Below are positions 1 to 12,934 of a stretch of 64,000 nucleotides of DNA, in pieces (position 1 is the first letter of the stretch; the number at the start of each line of letters is the position of its first letter). Below the pieces are notes generated by a model. It worked only from the letters and a program-made list of their open reading frames with translations. It was not told where the DNA came from and ran no database searches. The translations under genes were made by a program, and so were the position numbers. The stretch covers positions 4,499,493 to 4,563,492 of the forward strand of contig NC_052517.1 in the NCBI RefSeq assembly GCF_014356525.2, in the 5' to 3' direction. This DNA is from Nilaparvata lugens (lineage: Eukaryota; Arthropoda; Insecta; Hemiptera; Delphacidae).

Positions 1-318
1 ACAAGATTTCAAGTTAATGAGTTGAGTAGTTTATTTATTTATTTATTTATTCAAGGTGATACACATACTATAATTAGGAAAGAAAAAACAGGCAATTGCC
101 CAAAACTTCTTCAGTTCCTGGATTTTCACATATTAAAAATAGTCCAAACAATTAGGTTAAGTTCAAATTTTGATTTCTGCCAAAGTTTCCGCACCATCCG
201 AGGAAGATAACACAGATATAAAATTGATTTTGAATTTCTCTTAGTTGAGACGTGATGATGCGTCATTCGTGAATTTCCTATCCCCTACCTGTATAAGCCA
301 GTTCTTTCCTTTATTATA
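1..318 (-). repeat. Family G (Helitron-like) copy, split by a later insertion
   Basis: The outer parts (1-31 and 242-318) match, in reverse, the element repeated at 5394-6597 (key words GACGCATCATCACGTCTCAA and GAACTGGCTTATAC). The copy is interrupted at 32-241. No gene is visible. Confidence 0.6.
32..241 (-). mobile_element. Short retroelement-like insertion with a (TTTA)n end
   Basis: The insert begins with a TTTA run, the complement of a simple 3' tail, and is flanked by the direct repeat TAGTT (27-31 and 242-246). Other family G copies read straight through this point with a single TAGTT. Related text follows a TTTA run near 27540-27630. It is probably a SINE or truncated LINE; the class is inferred from the tail and target duplication only. 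Confidence 0.5.
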
Positions 319-323
319 GTAAT

Positions 324-542
324 AGCCGTCAGGCTCGCTTCGCTCGCCATATCCGTCTAGCCAGGGGGCTCCCCCCCCCTGGACCCCCGACTGGATCGTC
401 CAAGAATGAGATCAGCAGGCTCGTTTCGCTCGCCTGCATTTTTCATTTGAGCATTTTTATCATATGTTAGGACGATCCAGTCGGGGGTCCAGACTGAACG
501 TCTGGCTAAACGGATATGGCGAGCGAAGCGAGCCTGACGGCT
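324..542. mobile_element. 219-bp MITE with long inverted repeats and a 6-bp target duplication
   Basis: The ends AGCCGTCAGGCTCGCTTCGC and its complement form a terminal inverted repeat of about 30 bp. A second inner inverted pair (GGACCCCCGACTGGATCGTC) lies at 381-401 and 472-490. The direct repeat AGTAAT flanks the element (318-323, 543-548). No coding capacity. Confidence 0.6.
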
Positions 543-548
543 AGTAAT

Positions 549-1440
549 ATAATATTCTCAGGAATAGCTCTGATTAAAGTAGCAGTGCCCAATCAATTTT
601 TCCGCGATAAATGCATTTCAATCTTCAACTTGGTGCCAACCTAACAAAGTCAACTCAACTTAATGCCAACCTGACAAAATTATTAATTTAGTTACCAGTT
701 AACAACTGTTTCGAAGAGGTACTCTCTCTAGATTATAGTTCTATATTAACATATAGTTAATAACATATGTAGTACATATGTAGTACATATTAACATATGG
801 TATGGACATTTTTCAATTATAAATTAAGAGAATAAGAAGAACATACATGGTAAAAGACGAACTTTAAACACTTAAAACCCACCCTCAGAGTTAAAATATT
901 GCCAAAAGATTTCTTAGTGCGCCTCTAAAGGGCCAACTGAACATACCTACCAAATTTGAACGTTTTTGGTCCGGTAGATTTTTAGTTATGCGAGTGAGTG
1001 AGTCAGTCAGTCAGTCAGTCAGTGAGTGAGTGCCATTTCGCTTTCATATAAATATATAGATAGATTATAACTTGAGACAGTCACTATAGCTTAAATTAGA
1101 AGCATTCATGCTATCCATACTGAAATACTGACCGTTTCAAATGATCTCACTACAAAAATAAAACTAGAGAGAACTGCTCCCTAGGATATATAGGCAACTG
1201 AGAGCTCCTCTCTATAAAACATCAAGAATATTATTTCCTTAGCGAGTTTCACTTAAAACTGTCAACATTTTCCATATATCCAACATTATGCTCCCAATTA
1301 GAGCAATACTGACACAATAAGGATCGAGTTAGAATTTTCAGTATTCCTCATCTAATGATATCAAGGCTTTCTATTCATTTAATTATGACAGTTTAAAGTG
1401 AAACTTAAAAGACCACTTTACCTCAAAACTCGGGTAGAGA
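549..1440. other. AT-rich non-coding stretch upstream of ACBP
   Basis: No gene is seen. It contains a simple GTGA/GTCA tetranucleotide run (about 992-1032) and a small dyad element at 1247-1410. Confidence 0.5.
1247..1410. repeat. Family J short dyad element
   Basis: Facing copies of TTTCACTTAAAACTGTCAAC and GACAGTTTAAAGTGAAACTT bound this block. Similar dyads occur at 7190-7285, 37450-37560 and 42300-42382, suggesting a small foldback family. Confidence 0.4.
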
Positions 1441-1573
1441 TCATTTTTCTTTTCTCTTTCTTCAGTCAGTAGTCTTCAGCCAGCCAAGTCTTCATTAGCA
1501 CAGTAGACTTTAAAGTGACTGTCGGAAGGTGGACTTGAAAGTGACTTGAAAGGGACTTGGATCGCTTCTAAAA
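1441..1573 (+). promoter_or_regulatory. Probable ACBP 5' UTR and promoter-proximal region
   Basis: A pyrimidine-rich segment with an arthropod initiator-like TCAGTC (1462-1467) lies about 110 nt before the ACBP start codon, and no in-frame coding precedes the ATG. The start codon context is AAAATG. The exact transcription start is a guess; no clear TATA box or downstream element was found. Confidence 0.3.
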
Positions 1574-1588
1574 ATGACTGAAGTACAA
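1574..1588 (+). CDS. ACBP: ACBP coding exon 1 (MTEVQ)
   Basis: The ATG at 1574 is followed by four codons and a consensus donor, CAA|GTGAGT, with the GT at 1589. Phase 0 matches the acceptor at 17786, and a short N-terminus before the TFDEAV helix fits ACBPs. The exon is far too short to be called alone; it rests on phase, donor and family length. Confidence 0.8.
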
Positions 1589-4500
1589 GTGAGTGTGTCT
1601 TCAAGTTTTGAAACAATTATTGTATTACTTTTATAAATGATTACTCAATTATTAATTGATTGGGATTTTCGTTTAATAATAATTAAATGTATTAATTTTA
1701 TAAATAATCACTTAATTACCGTTTTTTGTGTAGTTGAGAAGTTGATATTGTGGTAATTATTCATATTGAATGGAAAAGACTAAGAAATTGTCAAAAAAAC
1801 ACTGATTTATTGATAATTAAAAAGACCGGTTTCGGTTATTACACCATTGTCAATCTCTGATGAACAAGGAGTTTTCTTTCTAATTATCAATAAATCAGTG
1901 GTTTTTTGACAATTTCTTAGTCTTTTTCATTCAATACTTAATTACCGTATTGGGATTTTCATTTAATAATAATTAAATAATCACTTGTTAGATTTTATCA
2001 TAAATTGCTTTTTGAAACAATAATTATTGTCTTATTTGTAAATGATTAGGTACAATTTTATCATAAATCGGTATTGGATTTTTAAAATTCTCAATTTTTT
2101 ATTTCGCCCACAATAATGAAAATCAAGCTGTGCTAATAATAATGTATTCTGAAGACTCAAATTATCAAGTGATTTATTGTGTTTATGAACTAGCAGTAAC
2201 CCGTGCTCCGCAAGGGTTTGATTAAAAACTTGAGAAACTGATCTTAATGAAAACTTGAACAATTGAAAATAGGCCTATAACCATCCTCGGTAAATTAATA
2301 ATCTATATGCAAAATGTGAAGTTAATGAGTTGAGTAGTTGAGACGTGATGATGCGTCATTCGTGAATTTCCTATCCCCTACGTGTAGAAGCCTGTTCTTT
2401 CCTTTATCATAGTTTAGATTACCACTTATTAGTTCGTGAGTATGCCTGTAATTATAAAAAAATATCGTATTTACAAAAATAAATTGTTCGATTTTATCAT
2501 AATTACCACAACATTTTCCTCAATTCTTGATTTTCCATTTCCCTCTCAATGGAAGACGAAATTTGCTAAGAATGATGTATTCTAGATCATCATACTTTCC
2601 AAAAGTTCTAAATTCAACTGATATATTTGAAACTTTTAGAAGTTCAAAACTCAAATCAGCATGTTTAATCTTTTTGATCTCCTTCAATCATTCCTCACTT
2701 TATCCACGCACAAGTCTAGAGCCTGTGTGGGCATCATCCTCAGCAAAGAAATGTAACAGTATTCCGTAGTTTGAAACTCAAGAATTATTCATTCCCCATT
2801 TCTTTACCAACACTGAACAATAATAAAACTAGATTGGAGTGATCAAAGCAATGAAAAATGAAACATTAATGATACCACTTGATTTGAAAACCCTTTCAAA
2901 CTCATTATAGCACAACTTAAATCAAATAATAAAATTAGTAGAAGTGATGGTGATGTAGTGAAATCTCTCCATAATAAGAAAACAAAGATATTGTCGAATA
3001 TTTATAATAGTTTTTAATAAATTTCTAGTGAAATTCGACAATATCTTTGTTTTCTTATTACAAATTAAATCCATATCAATCGGCTCAAATAATCCTCGAT
3101 GACTAGTCTACATCTCCTTGTCTTCATTAAAATTTTAAATACGATATAAACAAATGAAATACGATAGTAAAATTTAAAATGTGCTGTAAATTAAACTGAG
3201 GTACGTTTCTCAATAGCAGTTGAACCGTCGGTTAAACCCAGTGTAAACCATCAGCTAACCCAATCAAAAAACATGATAACAAATCCGGCCATAACTTCAT
3301 AATGAATGAAAAAGACTAAGAAATTGTCAAAAAACCACTGATTTATTGATAATTCGGAAGACCGGTTTCGGTTATTACACCATTGTCAATCTCTGATAAA
3401 CTCTGAGTTTTTTTTATAGTCTTTTTCATTCAATATGAATAATTACCACAATATCAACTTCTCAACTACACAAAAAGTATAACTTTATAACTTGATTTAA
3501 TCCTAGATCAGTTCAAACTTAGTTCGAACAGCTATTGAGCATACAGGCCGCCTTAATGTGAGGAAAGATTTTTATTACCTCCTCATAAAAACTGAATTTC
3601 ATGCTTTAATTACCAATAATTATCATGAATGACTCTTGAAAAATCACGATTTCATGCCATTTCTATAGTGAAGTCCAAGACCTATTCCTATAACGACAGT
3701 GGAGAAAGTCATGAGAACAACGTTGCCGATTCTCTGGCTTGCCACCGCCTTCCAAAGTGATACCAGCACTATAGAAACCTTTAAACCAACAGTAACAGAC
3801 CTTCATTTTCTATGCAAATCAATTCTTTCTTTTTTTGTCTTTCTCGGCTTTCCTTTTGTATGTAAATGTTGAGAAAAAAAATGCAAAAAAAATTGAAGAA
3901 GATATATCACTCTGATTTGAATAGACGTATGATAACCAGACATACTTTTCGACACCAAGGTTAATAGTATGCAAGAGGTTACAGTAAGGTCCACGTTATA
4001 ATGACAGTATTCGATTACCATTGGTGTTGCTATCCTTGTCTATCATTCCACAAAGCAGATATCTCTATCCTGTTTTGTATCAAATTATGGTGTTGTGTAT
4101 CAAGTTGAGTTGATACTGTATCATATTGTGGTTGTTCTTGTTCTATAGTGAGGTCCACGTTATAATGACAGTATTTGATTAACATTGGTGTTGCTATCCT
4201 TGTCTATCATTCCACAAAGCAGATATCTCTATCCTGTTTTGTATCAAATTATGGTGTTGTGTATCAAGTTGAGCTATACTGTATCATATTGTGGTTGTTC
4301 TTGTTCTATAGTGAGGTCCACGTTATGACAGTATTTGATTAACATTGATGTTGCTATCCTTGTCTATCATTCCACAAAGCAGATAGCGGTATCCTTTTTT
4401 AGCTCTGCAACTTTGCCAGAACGTATCTCAACAATGTAGAAAGACAATTAATTAACAAAATATTCAATCTCTCTATTATGAAAATTAATAATTTATCTCT

Positions 4501-7500
4501 ATATATAAAAATGAATGTATGTTTTTGTGTTAGTTTGTTTGTTCCCTATAGACTCGAAAACTACTTGACAGAACGGCATGAAACTTTGGGAATATGTTGT
4601 GTGAATATTGGGAATGGTTTCTAACCGGAAATTTTAATAGGGGGGCTAATAATAATTGACCGAGCGAAGTGAGGTCTAAGATTCAAGTCGACGGTTTGGC
4701 ATTTCTCTTAATGTTTAAGTGTTTATATGTTTTTATGTTGCGTATTTACGGCGAAACGCGATAGTAGATTTTCTTGAAATTTAACAGGTATGTTCCTTTT
4801 TTATTTGCGCGTCGACGTATATACAAGGTTTTTGGAAATTTTGCATTTCAAGGATAATATAAAAGGAAAAAAGAGCCTCCTTCATACGCCAATATTGGAG
4901 TAGAAATCAGACTATAGAATTATTCATCATAAATCAGCTGACAAGTGATTACACAGATGTGTGGAGAAGCCAGTCTATTGCTGTATTTCCATAACGTCTA
5001 TAGTTTCAATCAGGTACTTGTGGATGAGAATACTACGTTTGGTCTACTGTTCACAGAACTACTATATATTAATCCATTTTACAGACCTATGTCCCCGAAA
5101 TTGTCGGCCGAGCGGCTAACGTAGAATGGGAATATGATCATGATTCAAGGTCATGTTGTGATAATATGATTTAGCATCTAAACTTACCAGCTGTAATAAA
5201 CACGTCACTCTGTGATAAAATTGTTTACTGGTATTAAAACGGTAGTTTTAAGCACATAGGAAGTCCGCATTGAGATTTAAATGAAAATATTGATTGTCAG
5301 ATAAATTCCATGATTCACCACCAAATAAAGTCAAGTGTGGCATGAGATACATTGACTTTTTGGCAGTACGAAGTTCGCTGGGTTAGCTAGTAATCTATAA
5401 TATAATAAAGGAAAGAACTGGCTTATACACGTAGGGGATAGGAAATTCACGAATGACGCATCATCACGTCTCAACTACTCAACTCATTAACTTGAAATTC
5501 TGCGTATAGATTCTTAATTTACCGAGGATGGTTATAGACCTATTTTGAATTCATCACAATTTCAATAGGTATGGTTTTCAGTTTGTCAAGTTTTAAAATA
5601 GACCGCTGCGGAGCACAGGTTACCTACTATATAGTCTATAATAAAATAAAGGAAAGAACTGGCTTATACACGTAGGGGATAGGAAATTCACGAATGACGC
5701 ATCATCACGTCTCAACTACTCAACTCATTAACTTGAATTCTGCATATAGATTCTTAATTTACCGAGGATGGTTATAGGCCTATTCAAAATTCTTTAAGAT
5801 GACAGTTGGTCAAGTTTTCAGTTTGTCAAGTTTTAAAATAGACCGTTGCGGAGCACAGGTTACCTACTATCATAGAGAAACAATATAGCGTAAGTAGATA
5901 TCCCATGGTATAGGACGTTTATGTCGCAACTTTTACTGTTATCCCAAGCCGATAGTCCATGTAGTTCTTTCCCGTGAAGCTGTGTGACGCTCGTAGTCTC
6001 TCATTCTGTGCCGTTCATACACTCTCACCCCAACAAAACAGTAAAAATCGACAGTAATCGGCTTGAGATAACAGTAAAAGTTGCGACATAAACGCCCTAT
6101 ACCATGGTATATCTACTTACGCTATTGTTTCTCTATGCTACTATATAGTCTATAATAAAATAAAGGAAGGAACTGGTTTATACAGGTAGGGGATAGGAAA
6201 TTCACAAATGACGCATCATCACGTCTCAACTACTCAACTCATTAACTTGAATTCTGCATATAGATTCTCAATTTACCGAGGATGGTTATAGGCCTATTTT
6301 GAATTCATCACAATTTCAATAGGTATGGTTTTCAGTTTGTCAAGTTTTAAAATAGACCGTTACGGAGCACAGGTTACCTACTATATAGTCTATAATAAAA
6401 TAAAGAAAGGAATTGGCTTATACAGGTAGGGGATAGGAAATTCACGAATGACGCATCATCACGTCTCAACTACTCAACTCATTAACTTGACATTTTGCAT
6501 ATACATTCTTAATTTACCGAGGATGGTTATAGGCCTATCCAAAATTCTTCAAGATTAAAGTGGGTCAAGTTTTCAATTAAACCCTTGCGGAGCACTGCTA
6601 TAGTGAGGTCCACGTTATAATGACAGTATTTGATAAACTTTGATGTTGCTATCCTTGTCTATCAATCGACAAAGCAGGTAGTACTATCTTTTACTAGCTC
6701 CGCAACGATGCCAAATCTGTTTTTGACAATGTATAAATATAATATTAATTAAGGCAGAGAACAGACAACGTTGTTCTTCTATCTGTATCCACTGACATTA
6801 TAACGTGGACCTCACTATAGTTGAAAAATAAAATATCCTAACGAATAAAATATGATTGATTATTTTTAAACAAGAATGAACAGTTATATTACATCATATA
6901 TACTGGTATCAGCTATCCTCTATAAAAGGCAGTGACAAGGCAGAGAATCTACAACGCCGGTCTCCTATCTTTCTCCACTGCCATTAAAACGTGGACCCCA
7001 CTATACTAGAAATCCTGTATACTAGTCTACTGTAAAAAACTACTTAGAAAATTCCGCACATAATCGGTTAAAAAATTATACATTCAGACCAGTAGATTCA
7101 AAAATACAAAAACTGGAAAAAATTCGCCCCGGTTTAACCGGTAAAATAATTATTTATCTTTAAATTGTAGCGGGAAAAATCACTACAGTGAAATTCGTTT
7201 TATTCTGTCAGTATTTCTAATATAATAACATCAATGCCTCCCATTTATCGAATGCTGACAAGTTTAAAGTGAAGCTAAATTCAGATTACGATATAGGAAA
7301 TAGACATGAATTACTCGAATTTGAACTGGTTTTAAATGAGATGATCGGAGAATGCACTTAGCCTTGTTGTTGTCGACCTTGGAGAGAGAGCATAAAAAAG
7401 AGCCGGTTAAAATGGTACCTGCTTTCTGAAGTTATTTATGTATTTAAAAAATACAAGTACCATTAATTATATAGGTAGTTGGTTTATCTTGCACTAATTA

Positions 7501-10500
7501 ACAAATATCGAGGCACCGAGCTTTGCTCGTTATTTTTATTTAGTGATAAACAGAACACAATTCTCTAAAATGATCGTGTTTATATTTCACAGCTGGCTAT
7601 ACGTCAGCTTATGAATTTCGGGGATGCGATATTTTGATTTTTCACATACTCACTTTTTTACTATCCACAGCTGTTTCAGCCAAGGATGAATTATCCTTTT
7701 AATGTCGTTCAGCGAGATTTCTCAAGGATGAGACCTAGTGCAATCGAATCTTTATATCATAAACCTACTATGTTTCAAATTTCGTGAAAATCGTTAAAGC
7801 CGTTTTCGAGATTCGTTAAGGTGCGTACAGATATACGCGCCGCGAACATGAGTAATTCACTTTTAATCAGCTGACTATATCTGTATTTTTTACAGAAACG
7901 GTAAGATACAGATATAAAAAGCTTGGCATCAGCTGATTAAAAGTGAATTGTTCATGTTCGCTGCGCGTATATCTGTACGCACCTTTAAACATAAATAACC
8001 AGATATAAAAATAGCCAGATATGAAAATAACCAGATATATAAATACAGAACTTGCTCGCTTAATATAATAGGATTATAAAAAAAATTGAATGAAACATCA
8101 TAAAGTCAGCACCTGTTTAACATTGTTTTGCTTTCCTTGTCTGTCATTGGACAAAGCAGATAGCTCTAGCCTTTTCCAACACTATTGCCAAATCGTTTGT
8201 ACGCTGTGGAGGAATATAATGAACTACCAAAATATTTCATCACAATTATTGTGAAAATTCATTACCATGAGAAAATATATTTTCTTGACCAATAAAATAT
8301 TCTGAGATGGAGTAGATCAGTAGATCATTATTATCGAAAATCACCAAATATCAGATCAGATATACCGGGATCACAGATATCTACTATAGAAGGCTATGGT
8401 AGAAGGGAATCGGCAACAATGCAGTTCTATCATTTAAACTTTATAACATGAATCTCACTTTAGTGAAAACCGAACAAAAGAAGGAAAAATAAAGAGAAGA
8501 TGATCATGATGAAGAAGAAGAAAGAATAAAGTTAAACATGAATGAGAAAAACATCCACGACACAGTACATAGCACTACCATAGAGAAACGATAGCATAAG
8601 TAGATATCCCATGGTATAGGGCGTTTATGTCGCAACTTTTACTGTTATCCCAAGCCGATAGTCCACGTAGTTCTTTCCTATGCAGCTGTGTGACGCTGGT
8701 AGTCTCTCAAATTGTGCCGTTCATACACTCTCACTCCAACAAAACAGTGAAAATTGACAATAATCGACAGTAATCGGCTTGAGATAACAGTAAAAGTTGC
8801 GACATAAATTCCCTATACCATAGAATATCTACTTACGCTATTGTTTCTCTATGGCACCACCTAGTGACAGAATTTGAAACTAGTCACTTCGAATTGTCTC
8901 GACCAATCAGATTCAAGTAGGCGGAGCTTGGAGGAGAAAGTGGGAGAACAAGTGGAGGTGGGAATAAGGAGAGAAAAAGAGAGTTAGAGGAGAGAGTTAA
9001 AACTATTTTACAAAATAATTGAAACTGTACTCACATGGACCTATCGGTCTGTTCGTGAGTAAGAGTTCGCATAACTATATTGAAATTCAATATATTGAAG
9101 AAGAAGAAGTTGGAGGAGTAAAAAATCAGAAAGAAGAAGGAGAAGAAGTAGTAGAAGAGAAAAAAAAAACAAGAAGAGGGAGAAGGAGAAGAAGTTGGAG
9201 GAGTAGAAAATCAGAAAGAAGAAGGAGAAGAAGTGAAAAAGAACAATAAGTAGGAGAAGAGGAAGAAGGAGAAGAAGTTGGAGAAGTAGAAAGAGAGGAA
9301 GAAGAAGAGTTAGTAGCAGGAGAAGAATTTGTAAAGAAGAATATGATGATGATGATGATGAAGAAGAAGAAGAAGTTGGAGGAGAAGAGAAATGGAAAGA
9401 AGATGAGAAGAAGTAGTAGAAGAGAAAAAGAACAAGTAGAAGAAGAAGATGAAGAAGGAGATGAAGTTGGAGGAGTAGAAAGAGAGGAAGAAGAAGAATT
9501 AGTAGAAGGAGAGAAAGAAGAAGTTGGATGAGTAGAAAAATATAAAGAAGGAGAAGAAGTAGTAGAAGAAAAAAAACAAGAAGAGGAAGAAGGAGAAGAA
9601 GTTGGAGGAGTAGAACATCAGAAAGAAGAAGGAGAAGAAGTGAAAAAAGAACAATAAGTAGGAGAAGAGGAAGAAGGAGAAGAAGTTGGAGAAGTAGAAA
9701 GAGAGGAAGAAGAAGAATTAGTAGAAGGAGAAGAAAGAGAAGAAGTTGAAGGAGTAGAAAAATATAAAGAAGGAGAAGAAGTAATAGAAGAGAAAAAAAA
9801 ACAAGAAGAGGATGAAGGAGAAGAAGTTGGAGGAGTAGAAAATCAGAAAGAAGAAGGAGAAGAAGTGAAAAAAGAACAATAATTAGGAGAAGAGTCTGAA
9901 GAAAGAGAAGAAGTTGGAGAAGTAGAAAGAGAGGAAGAAGAAGAGTTAGTAGCAGGAGAAGAAGAAGAAGAAGTTGGATGAGTAGAAAAATAGAAAGAAG
10001 AAATCGTAGCAGAAGAAGAAGAAGAAGAAGAAGAAGAAGAAGAAGAAGAAGAAGAAGAAGAAGAAGAAGAAGAAGAAGAAGAAGAAGAAGAAAAAAAGAA
10101 GAAGAAGAAGAAGAAGAAGAAAACACAGAAACTCATTCGCATGGAATATTATTACCTACGTGATGTCATTAAGTATGAAGCAATAGCGTTTCCTTTTTTC
10201 ATCCTTCTCTATTTCTAAAATACCTCTGCTTCTATTCCAAGCTTTATACAAACCAAAAACCGTAGGTAATAATTATAGAGTACAGTCTCAATGGAAAACG
10301 TGCCTTACTCGAAAATTATTGTCAAATTGGAGACCGAAGTACACAGAAAATTGAAGGAAATAAAGAAGAAATGCATGAAGAAAGAGTCTAAGTATAGAGA
10401 GATGAAGTCAGTGGAAATGATAGAACGGCAGAGTTGCCGATTCTCTGTAACCACCGCCTTCTATAGTAGATAGCTGTGATTCAAGTCATCCCCCTATATC

Positions 10501-10761
10501 TGATCTAATATTAGTAGTTGATTCTAGTCAATCTTTATAGATAATTATATCTAAATCATATAAAATAGGAATAAAATTAAAAATCTCAATACCCTTTTTA
10601 CTTTCCTTGCCCTATTACCATAGGTAAGGAAAGTATTGCTTTCCGAAAAAAATTAAGGTACCCCAATTTCTAAATTTCTATACGTTTCAAGGTCCTCTGA
10701 GTCCAAAAAAGTGGTTTTTGGGTATTGGTCTGTATGTGTGTGAGTGTGTGTGTGTGTGTGT

Positions 10762-10795
<34 letters not shown>

Positions 10796-12903
10796 AGTGT
10801 ATGTGCGTCTGTGTAAACGATATCTCATCTTCCAATTAACGGAATGACTTGAAATTTGGAACTTAAGGTCCTTTCACTATAAGGATCCGACACGAACAAT
10901 TTCGATCAAATGCGATTCAAGATGGCGGCTAAAATGGCGAAAATGTTGTCAAAAACAGGGTTTTTCGCGATTTTCTCGAAAACGGCTCCAACGATTTTGA
11001 TTAAAGCTATACCTAGAATAGTCATCGATAAGCTCTATCAACTGCCACTAGTCCCATATCTGTAGAAATTTCAGGAGCTCCGCCCCATCTATGCCAAGTA
11101 TGATTTTAGATTCTCAATTATCAGGCTTCAAATACAATTTAAATACAATTTAATTCGAGTGGAAAAGATTGAGCATGAGAATCTCTACAATTAATGTATA
11201 GTAACATTTTCACCTAAAATTAAAAATAAGCTCGAAATTCAAGAAAATGTGATTATCCAATTATTGCAAACTGTTGGCAACTGTTGATTCTATTAAATGA
11301 TTCACTATGAAGAGATAGCAGATCTCGTGTGTCTCCAGCGTTATTGCCCTGTCACCAGCTGGCTCAAAACTTTGAATAGTAGACTTGAGATGCGCGATTT
11401 TCTCGAAAACGGCTCCAACGATAAGTAGACTTATGCGCGTGAACACTAGCGTCAGGTGATCAATTTTCATAACGGCAAGGAAAGTTGTGTGAGTGCGCCA
11501 CACCAGATTTTTGCATTATTTTATCACAACATGTTTTAACATTGATGCCATTTTTCAAAATGGAAAAGTGATGTTCAAAATGGAAAAATGGCATCAATGT
11601 TGAAACATGTTGTGATAAAATAATTCAAAAAGGGTACTGAGATTTTTATTTTTATTTCTATCTATATTACAAGAAGCCCTATACAGAAAAGAGACTAAAT
11701 CATATTATATTCGTCAAGACACATTAGCTACATCTTTCATGATTCAATATTGAATTTTCATAATCGAGATAAATATTCTGGTATTTCATCATATTTATTC
11801 ATAGTCTACAAGCGATTCAGCAACGGTGCGGATTTGGAAAAGGATAGAGCTATCTGCTTTGTCCAATGACAGACAAGGATAGCAACACCAATGTTAATCA
11901 GGTGCTGACTTTATAACGTGGACCTCACTATAGCAATTTTTTTTCGACAATATGATACAGTATCATCTCAACTCGATACACAACACCATAATTTGATACA
12001 GAACAGGATAGAGCTATCTGCTTTGTGGAATGATAGACAAGGATAGCAACACCAATGTTAATCAAATACTACCATTATCACGTGGACCTCACTTTTGCAA
12101 TTAGTGGTCGACAATATGATATAGTATCAACACGATATGATACAGTATCATCTCAACTTGATACACAACACCATAACTTGATACAGAACAGGATAGAGCT
12201 ATCTGCTTTGTTGAATGACAGACAAGGATAGCAACACCAATGTTGATCAGGTGCTGATTTTATAACGTGGACCTCTTTATATCAGGCTTATGTGAACACT
12301 ATAGTAGGATTCTCTTCATGAAAAATTGTTGACCGAACGTAGTGAGGTCTATGTTTTAACTCAGATTATCTTTTGTATGTCTGTATGTAACGCGATTACG
12401 GCCAAACGCGTTGATAGAATTCTATTAGATTTGGCAGGAATATTCCTTTTTTAACTGCGCGTCGATGTATACACAAGGTTTTTTTGAAAATATCATCTGA
12501 AGATAGGATTAATCAGACAATAGAATGATTCATAATCAATCAGCTGACAAGTGGATTATTCATTGCATGCATTACACAGATGTCTGGAGAAGCCGGTTAA
12601 CAGGTGACACCAGATATCTTGTGGATGAGAAAACTGCGTGAGGTCTACTGTTCACAGAACTACTATTAATCAATTCCTTGTTTAGGATCAATGACTAGTG
12701 TATGGTATATACTCTTGGGCCTACTATTAATGCATTTTTATATTATCTTCTGTTGACATTTCCTGGACCTATATGCTAGAATTGGGATTAACCGGTTTTT
12801 GTATGGACCCAGGTTCCTCATGGGAAAGGTCAAATTTACTTCTTTATTTCATTCATCGCCTTCTTCTTCTGCTTCTTCTACTCCTTCTTCTTCTTCATCC
12901 TCC

Positions 12904-12934
<31 letters not shown>

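Noticed and set aside
9041..10126. A 361-residue Leu-rich open frame on the minus strand and Lys/Glu- or Ser-rich frames in the same tract
   Set aside because: They are read-outs of a purine/pyrimidine repeat and occur in several frames at once.
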